A stretch of DNA of 20,666 bases, from the NCBI GenBank assembly GCA_946886475.1, contig CAMPIQ010000059.1, positions 1-20,666 on the forward strand. The letters are read 5' to 3'. Below, one piece after another: positions 15,696 to 20,666 of this stretch. The position numbers and the translations under genes are program-made. The first letter of the stretch is position 1; each line of letters opens with the position of its first letter. The DNA comes from an uncultured Chitinophagales bacterium (GTDB lineage: Bacteria; Bacteroidota; Bacteroidia; Chitinophagales; Chitinophagaceae). The notes under the pieces were generated by a model. The model was not told the DNA's origin. It did not search any database and saw nothing but the letters and a program-made list of their open reading frames with translations.

Positions 15696-15703
15696 TATTT
15701 TTG
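15696..15703 (+). promoter_or_regulatory. Probable promoter -7 box for tRNA-Phe
   Basis: TATTTTTG matches the TAnnTTTG consensus, about 75 nt upstream of the tRNA. The -33 element is weak (T-rich stretch near 15666-15674). The leader would contain the near-palindrome at 15731-15749 and pyrimidine-rich CGCTCTC repeats. Confidence 0.45.
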
Positions 15704-15777
15704 CAGCCCCGAAATAGATGGCGGATTTTAAGCGCGGTTCAACCCCGCTCTCTTTCCCGCTCTCGCTCTGATTATAA

Positions 15778-15850
15778 GGTGCGGTAGCTCAGTCGGTAGA
15801 GCAAAGGACTGAAAATCCTTGTGTCGGCGGTTCGATCCCGCCCCACACCA
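15778..15850 (+). tRNA. tRNA-Phe (anticodon GAA)
   Basis: A 73-nt cloverleaf without encoded CCA. D stem GCTC/GAGC, anticodon stem AAGGA/TCCTT with loop CTGAAAA (anticodon GAA), 5-nt variable loop GTGTC, T stem GGCGG/CCGCC with loop TTCGATC, discriminator A. The acceptor stem GGTGCGG/CCACACC pairs at six of seven positions; pair 5-68 is a C-A mismatch, which is unusual. A strong terminator follows 2 nt later. Confidence 0.95.
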
Positions 15851-15852
15851 CA

Positions 15853-15887
15853 AAGAAGCCCTGGTGAAATCCAGGGCTTCTTCGTTT
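15853..15887 (+). terminator. Intrinsic terminator after tRNA-Phe
   Basis: A 12-bp perfect stem, AAGAAGCCCTGG (15853-15864) with CCAGGGCTTCTT (15871-15882), 6-nt loop TGAAAT, then CGTTT. The strong GC core makes this a convincing terminator, probably bidirectional in effect. Confidence 0.85.
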
Positions 15888-16300
15888 CCATACTTTATCT
15901 TTTATATTCTCCACCAGGTGCTAAATCTATACAGGATTTACAAGCAATATTTCAAAGGCTTTTGAACTAAACATCAACGAAAAGCGATCTTTTATTTTTT
16001 TCTCAACCGGGTTAGCAACTATTCAACTCATGAAGGAACTATAGTTAGAAACCTGAGCTACCTGAAAAATTAGGGCCGGATAGAAATCCAGCCCGTTATT
16101 CCAATATCCTATGAAAAACCGATACAAAACTAAGGAGCATACCAATGCTCCAATACCGTGGGACTACTGAATTTTATAGGTGTTACTACGCATTTTTATC
16201 ATCTCCCGGACATCATCCGTTGGCCCCGAAAACCAACTTCGCAAGAACCGGGTTTTCCACCGACCTTCATTCCTATAGTTTTGTATTACAATCATCGGCC
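15888..16300. other. 413-nt stretch between the tRNA terminator and the alkyltransferase gene
   Basis: No convincing gene. It holds a hairpin with minus-strand terminator character (16073-16094), a small hairpin overlapping an AAGGAG sequence and an ATG (16134-16151), and the alkyltransferase promoter (16276-16283). The reading frame is open from 16145, but the first 52 codons look non-coding in composition and lack family similarity. Confidence 0.6.
16276..16283 (+). promoter_or_regulatory. Probable -7 box of the alkyltransferase gene
   Basis: TAGTTTTG fits TAnnTTTG and lies 17 nt before the ATG at 16301. The -33 region has only a T-rich GTTTTCC about 20 nt upstream. Its position supports the start at 16301 rather than at 16145. 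Confidence 0.5.
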
Positions 16301-17161
16301 ATGACACCACAGGACAATATCAATTACCATCGCATTGCTGAAGCTATTGGTTACCTGACACAAAACTTTAAACAACAGCCTAACCTGGATGAGGTGGCGG
16401 CTAGGGTTCATCTAAGTCCTTTTCATTTTCAACGCCTGTTCACTAGCTGGGCCGGCGTAAGCCCTAAAAAATTTCTGCAGTTCCTCACCATAGAATATGC
16501 GAAAAATATTTTGAAGGATAAAAAGTCAACCCTGTCTGATGCCAGTTTCGAAACAGGGCTTACGGGTACTGGCCGGCTGCATGATCTTTTTATAAAAATT
16601 GAAGCTATGACGCCTGGAGAATACCGTAACGGCGGCGCATCACTTTCGATCAATTTTAGTTATGCAGCAACACCCTTTGGAAATATATTGATAGCCTCTA
16701 CAGGAAAGGGTATCTGTTATATAACTTTTTCCGATGATCAGGAAGAGGCATATGAAGGATTAAAAGCCAGTTTTCCCAACGCCCTGTTTAATCAGGTAGC
16801 AGATCCTGTACAACAGGATGCGCTTAACTTTTTTAAATACGACCCAACAAAACCTGAACAACTTAAACTTCATTTAAAAGGAACAACGTTCCAATTGAAA
16901 GTGTGGGAAGCACTATTGAAAATTCCAGGTGGTGAATTATCAACCTATAAAAACATCGCGGAAAAAATTGATAACCCAAAAGCAGTACGGTCGGTAGGAA
17001 CGGCCATTGCGCAAAATCCTGTTGCCTTTATCATTCCCTGCCATAGGGTTATTCAGTCGGCAGGCACATTTGGAAAGTATCACTGGGGTTCCATCAGAAA
17101 GACTGCCATGATCGGGTGGGAGGCCGCCAAACAATATGCAGGGGCAGAGGTACCTTATTAA
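16301..17161 (+). CDS. AraC-type HTH / methylated-DNA--protein-cysteine methyltransferase fusion (Ada-like)
   Basis: Suicide repair of O6-alkylguanine, fused to a DNA-binding regulator domain. With the ATG at 16301 the protein has 286 residues: an AraC-type HTH (about 8-108; LDEVAARVHLSPFHFQRLF, then MTPGEYR), then the alkyltransferase RNase H-like subdomain (about 118-185) and the active-site subdomain (about 193-280) with FQLKVWEALLKIPGGE and the acceptor Cys247 in IPCHRVI. It lacks the N-terminal zinc/methyl-phosphotriester domain of E. coli Ada, so how it would be activated as a regulator is unclear. A longer frame from the ATG at 16145 has an AAGGAG ahead of it but adds 52 residues without domain similarity and includes the likely promoter. 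I chose 16301 for those reasons. Confidence 0.87.
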   Translation: MTPQDNINYHRIAEAIGYLTQNFKQQPNLDEVAARVHLSPFHFQRLFTSWAGVSPKKFLQFLTIEYAKNILKDKKSTLSDASFETGLTGTGRLHDLFIKIEAMTPGEYRNGGASLSINFSYAATPFGNILIASTGKGICYITFSDDQEEAYEGLKASFPNALFNQVADPVQQDALNFFKYDPTKPEQLKLHLKGTTFQLKVWEALLKIPGGELSTYKNIAEKIDNPKAVRSVGTAIAQNPVAFIIPCHRVIQSAGTFGKYHWGSIRKTAMIGWEAAKQYAGAEVPY

Positions 17162-17332
17162 AGACAATTTCTTCATTTAGAATATTAACATTGATCATGT
17201 AGCGCATTTTTTTGAGCATTCATATAGCCTAATAAATGACCTTGGGATAAATTAATAAATGGCTGATGAATATTTTTTGTGCGGGTAAAATGTATCCGGG
17301 TTTGTTTGCGGCATGTGTAAAACTCCATTTTT

Positions 17333-17354
17333 ATCAGGGAAAATTCTACCTGAT
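17333..17354. repeat. Small inverted repeat in the alkyltransferase-helicase gap
   Basis: ATCAGG (17333-17338) and CCTGAT (17349-17354) flank a 10-nt loop, 57 nt before the helicase ATG. The stem is short; it may be an operator-like site or chance. The rest of the 249-nt gap shows no gene and no clear terminator. Confidence 0.3.
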
Positions 17355-17410
17355 TTATGAGATTTAAAACAGGATTACCGGCACCGTTAAAGTAATTTTA
17401 TGGTCTTCTC

Positions 17411-19921
17411 ATGCAACAGATCGACCATAGTAACAAACTCTTTATGCTGGCTTCCGAACTTGTTAATCATACGGGTAAGCATATATTTCTTACGGGGAAA
17501 GCGGGAACCGGTAAAACAACATTTCTTAAATACATAAGGAATCATTGCCCAAAGCAAATGGCAGTGGTTGCGCCTACCGGGGTGGCAGCAATTAATGCTG
17601 GTGGCGTTACTATCCATTCTTTTTTTCAACTTCCCATATCTCCATTTATACCCGAAGAGAGAAAATTTGAAAAGCGAAATGATGAAGTGGTCAATTCCCA
17701 TAGTCTGATCAACAGGATGCGATTAACAGCACAAAAGAAACAGGTGCTGCAGGAGTTGGAATTATTGATCATTGATGAGATCAGCATGGTGAGGTGTGAT
17801 ACGCTTGACGCTATTGATGTAGTATTGAGACATGTAAGACATAAATACCACGAAAGGTTTGGTGGGGTACAGGTTTTATTTATCGGCGACATGTTTCAGT
17901 TGCCTCCCGTTGTTAAAGAGGCAGAATGGAGTTTATTGTCGCCTTATTATTCAAGTCCTTATTTTTTTGATAGCAGGGTGATGAGGGAAGAACAACCTGT
18001 TTATATTGAATTCAATAAGATCTACCGGCAAACAGAAGAAAAGTTTATCAGGGTATTGAATCAGGTAAGGAATAATGAACTGGACCAGGAGGGGTTTGCG
18101 TTGTTGAAAGAACGGTATCAGCCATTGTTTAAGGACGAAGAACACGAAGGATATATTATACTAACCACACACAACGAAAAAGCAAAAAATCTGAATGTTC
18201 AGCGTCTTGCGAAACTGGAAACCAGGATCTATAATTATACTGCGGAAATTAAAGATGAATTTTTTGAATCATCCTATCCGGCAGATCAGCTCCTGCAATT
18301 GAAAGTAGGAGCGCAGGTGATGTTCATTAAAAATGACCCGGATAAAAAATATTTCAATGGCAAGTTGGGAGTGGTTTCTGAACTGACCGATGAAAAGATC
18401 CTGGTTCAGTGTAAGGATGATGATTATCCGATAGAAGTGAACAGGGAATCCTGGGAGAACATCAGGTATAAATTAAATCCATCAAGCAGGCAACTTGAAG
18501 AAGAGGTACTGGGTTCTTTTGTACAATATCCATTAAGACTGGCCTGGGCTATCACCATTCATAAAAGTCAGGGGCTTACTTTTCCAAAGGCTGTTATCGA
18601 TGCAGGTTATGCTTTTGCACCCGGACAGGTATATGTGGCATTAAGCCGTTGTACTGGTCTTGAAGGAATGGTTTTAAAAAGTGAGATCAATGCCAGTCGT
18701 CTGCTCAATGATAAAAGGATCGTTGAGTTTTCTACCCGGAATGCATCTTCCCTTCAGTTAGAATCAGAACTTAAAAAAGCAAAAAAGCAGTATATGCTTA
18801 ACACCCTGGTAGGTTTGTTCGATTTCAACAAGCTGAAAAAGGATGTGGATGAAATATTCATGTTTTTTTCAAAGAACATTTCTTCATTTAATAGCGAGGC
18901 CCTTGGATGGATTGAGGATCTTTCCAACGGGATAACGGGTGTACAGCAAACAGCAGAAAAATTCTGGCCACAACTGAAGAATTTATTTGAACAGGATATT
19001 CAACCTGATCAAAATAACCTATTACAGGAAAGGATCCATGCGGCCTTTCAATATTTTTCGAATCAGTTAGAAAAATTAATCGCCGGCCTTTCTACTTCTC
19101 CAGCCATAACCGATAGCCGTATTCATGCAAAGGAATACAATGAGCTGGTCAGTAATTTGTTCAACCGGCTCTCATTACAGAAGTTCCTGATGAATGGACA
19201 TAACGGATTATTCACTATGGAAAGTTACCATAGCCTCAAGAAGTCTTTTGTTTCTCCGCCTTTCTCAATCAATGCCTATGCAGGTGCGGCCCGGCAGAAA
19301 AAAAAGATGGAACACGAAGAGCTTTTCCAACAATTAAAAATGGTACGGGATAAGATCTGCAACAATAGAAACCTACCGGTTTATATGGTTGCAGGTAGTA
19401 AGGCACTTGAAGAAATGGCAACCTGTTTTCCACAAAACAAAGCGGAATTAAAACAGATCAATGGTTTTGGAAAAGTGAAGGTGGAAAGTTACGGTTCATT
19501 GTTTCTTGATGTGATCAATAAATACTGTGAGATTAACAATATTTCATCCCGTATGGAGGCGCTGATTCCGAAAAGAGAAAAACGGGCGGCAGTTCCAGCA
19601 AAATCATCTACCAGGATGGAAAGCTTCAAATTATTTAAGCAGGGTAAATCCATCAGTGAAATTGCATTGGAAAGAAAACTGAGCACTTCAACCATTGAAT
19701 CACATCTCCATTTTTTTATCAGCACCCGTGAAATAACCCTTGAAGAATTAGTTGATCCTGAAAAAATAGAGTTGATCTCATTCACCCTTGATGAATTAAA
19801 AAGTTTAGAAGTTTCTCCAATAAAACAAAAACTAGGCGATGCTGTTAGTTATGGAGATATCCGCGCAGTGATTTCATGGAAGGTGAATGAGCGAATCCCC
19901 TCCGGCTCAGATCTTCAATGA
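17411..19921 (+). CDS. Pif1-like superfamily 1 helicase with HRDC and C-terminal HTH domains
   Basis: A probable 5'-3' DNA helicase of 836 residues. The N-terminal motor resembles Pif1/RecD2: Walker A GKAGTGKTT (29-37), VVAPTGVAAINAGG motif Ia, Walker B LLIIDEISMV, motif III FIGDMFQLPPV, and the C-terminal motor motifs AWAITIHKSQGLTF and VYVALSRCTGLEGM ending near residue 425. Residues about 430-630 form a helical linker I do not recognise. An HRDC-like domain follows at about 635-705 (NLPVYMVAGSKALEEMATCFP), then a basic segment and an HTH_40-type domain at about 730-820 with KLFKQGKSISEIALERKLS. HRDC and this HTH are modules normally seen on RecQ proteins. The gene stands alone, downstream of the alkyltransferase. 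The motor assignment is secure; the cellular role is inferred. Confidence 0.9.
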   Translation: MQQIDHSNKLFMLASELVNHTGKHIFLTGKAGTGKTTFLKYIRNHCPKQMAVVAPTGVAAINAGGVTIHSFFQLPISPFIPEERKFEKRNDEVVNSHSLINRMRLTAQKKQVLQELELLIIDEISMVRCDTLDAIDVVLRHVRHKYHERFGGVQVLFIGDMFQLPPVVKEAEWSLLSPYYSSPYFFDSRVMREEQPVYIEFNKIYRQTEEKFIRVLNQVRNNELDQEGFALLKERYQPLFKDEEHEGYIILTTHNEKAKNLNVQRLAKLETRIYNYTAEIKDEFFESSYPADQLLQLKVGAQVMFIKNDPDKKYFNGKLGVVSELTDEKILVQCKDDDYPIEVNRESWENIRYKLNPSSRQLEEEVLGSFVQYPLRLAWAITIHKSQGLTFPKAVIDAGYAFAPGQVYVALSRCTGLEGMVLKSEINASRLLNDKRIVEFSTRNASSLQLESELKKAKKQYMLNTLVGLFDFNKLKKDVDEIFMFFSKNISSFNSEALGWIEDLSNGITGVQQTAEKFWPQLKNLFEQDIQPDQNNLLQERIHAAFQYFSNQLEKLIAGLSTSPAITDSRIHAKEYNELVSNLFNRLSLQKFLMNGHNGLFTMESYHSLKKSFVSPPFSINAYAGAARQKKKMEHEELFQQLKMVRDKICNNRNLPVYMVAGSKALEEMATCFPQNKAELKQINGFGKVKVESYGSLFLDVINKYCEINNISSRMEALIPKREKRAAVPAKSSTRMESFKLFKQGKSISEIALERKLSTSTIESHLHFFISTREITLEELVDPEKIELISFTLDELKSLEVSPIKQKLGDAVSYGDIRAVISWKVNERIPSGSDLQ

Positions 19922-20247
19922 TTAAATGGTAGATTGTTTATCCTGCGTTCGTTTTAACTGTATAAGGATGTTAAACTATTGTGTCATTAAAGGTTATTAC
20001 CTGATACATAGAATTCATATAATTATTACCCAATAAGTTAGAGATTTTACTAATTGAGCATATGTAAAAATACCTATAGGGTTATCGTGGAAATCCTTGT
20101 AATAATGGTAATCACTTATTATGTTTGCATGGGCTTTTAAGTATTAATCCCTAGAATCTCAAACGTACCTAAAAAACTTTGGTCTGTATTTTTTTGGCCT
20201 TTTCCATTCTGGATCCAATAAAATGCCGGCCGGATAATTGATCCGCC
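19922..20247. other. 326-nt A/T-rich intergenic stretch with a promoter
   Basis: No gene seen. It contains the promoter at 20097-20127 and an inverted repeat TAATAA (20100-20105) / TTATTA (20116-20121) that lies between its two boxes. No convincing terminator for the helicase gene was found. Confidence 0.55.
20097..20127 (+). promoter_or_regulatory. Bacteroidota-type promoter of the secreted-protein gene
   Basis: TTG (20097-20099), 20-nt spacer, then TATGTTTG (20120-20127), an exact TAnnTTTG match. Transcription would start near 20134 and leave a leader of about 114 nt before the ATG at 20248, long enough for regulatory structure, though I see no clear one. Confidence 0.6.
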
Positions 20248-20666
20248 ATGAAAACGTTTATACAAATCCTGTTTATTGCATTTGGATTTATTTCCACCGT
20301 TCATGCTCAAACCTATACGCTAAATTGGGGAAGTTCATTTGCCGGAGGCTGGCCCAATACCGCAACCACCCGCAACGCTGTTAATATTGGGGGCTCGACG
20401 GTTAATTGTAATGTGAACATCACAAAATCTGGCGGAGTGTATACTACAGTTCTAGGGCCATACGGAGGTCCTGCAACACCTACTGTTACCTCCAGTACAT
20501 TTGTGGTAGCGGGTTCTTCAAGTAATATGCAGCTTTCGCTTGATTTTACTACTAATACGCAATACTGTGATATAGTTTTTACTTTCAACCAACCTGTTTT
20601 CAATGTAAAGTTCAATTTAGCTGACATTGACAGGCTTCACAATACGCTCGATAATTATTATGATAA
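20248..20666 (+). CDS. Secreted or surface protein, N-terminal part (truncated by window end)
   Basis: An open frame of 139 codons with no stop before the window edge. It begins with a classical signal peptide: MKT, a hydrophobic core FIQILFIAFGFIST (4-17) and a likely cleavage after VHA (about residue 20), giving a mature N-terminus QTYTLNWG. The mature part is rich in Thr, Ser, Asn and Gly with beta-strand periodicity (for example VTSSTFVVAGSSSN and FNVKFNLADIDR), typical of extracellular beta-sandwich proteins of Bacteroidota. Many such proteins are exported by the type IX system through a C-terminal domain, but that end is not in view. No function can be named. Confidence 0.78.
   Translation, partial: MKTFIQILFIAFGFISTVHAQTYTLNWGSSFAGGWPNTATTRNAVNIGGSTVNCNVNITKSGGVYTTVLGPYGGPATPTVTSSTFVVAGSSSNMQLSLDFTTNTQYCDIVFTFNQPVFNVKFNLADIDRLHNTLDNYYD

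Noticed and set aside
20313..20627. 104-codon minus-strand open frame near the right edge
   Set aside because: It is opposite a frame with a clear signal peptide and promoter; the minus frame has no recognisable features.
1..20666. CRISPR arrays, rRNA genes, insertion sequences, prophage or integrase genes
   Set aside because: No regularly spaced repeats, rRNA-like sequence, transposase or integrase motifs were seen; the tRNA-Phe 3' end shows no repeated attachment-site copy in the window.

Overview
The window looks like chromosomal DNA from a member of the Bacteroidota, most likely Chitinophagaceae or a close relative. Shine-Dalgarno sequences are nearly absent, several upstream regions carry Bacteroidota-type promoters (TAnnTTTG at -7 with a TTG/TTTG about 20 nt upstream), and the gene families fit that phylum: RecQ and Pif1-like helicases with HRDC domains, a TM2/DUF2752 pair and a KdsD/ManC pair. 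The taxonomic placement is inference from sequence style, not a database match.

Layout: nadA (quinolinate synthase) at the left edge; an overlapping DUF2752/TM2 membrane pair; two tandem GT39/ArnT-type membrane glycosyltransferases. Then a minus-strand arsenic operon, arsR - arsM - 25-residue Cys-rich peptide gene - arsN-like acetyltransferase - arsC - uncharacterised membrane protein (8205 down to 5359). Further minus-strand genes follow: a methionine/kynurenine-type aminotransferase, a RidA-family protein overlapping a DEDDy 3'-5' exonuclease, manC, and kdsD. On the plus strand come recQ, tRNA-Phe(GAA) with a strong terminator, an AraC-HTH/O6-methylguanine methyltransferase fusion, a Pif1-like helicase with HRDC and C-terminal HTH, and the start of a secreted protein cut by the window end.

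How the genes work together: ArsR would sense As(III) at an operator that overlaps its own promoter; ArsC reduces arsenate to arsenite; ArsM methylates arsenite; the ArsN-type acetyltransferase is a probable accessory detoxification enzyme. No ArsB, Acr3 or ArsA efflux component is in the operon. ManC and KdsD supply GDP-mannose and the Kdo precursor arabinose-5-phosphate for surface polysaccharide, and the GT39 proteins probably glycosylate lipid or envelope acceptors. RecQ, the Pif1-like helicase and the alkyltransferase serve DNA maintenance.

The most interesting item is an unlisted 25-codon gene (6988 to 6911, minus strand) between arsM and arsN. It encodes three vicinal Cys pairs in exact 7-residue register (CC-x5-CC-x5-CC). 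Its first half repeats the CC-x-PGS-x-CC motif that ends ArsM, and it lies in frame with arsM 24 nt beyond the arsM stop. With ArsR also ending in CC, this suggests a vicinal-dithiol As(III)-binding peptide and tail system that I do not recognise as described.
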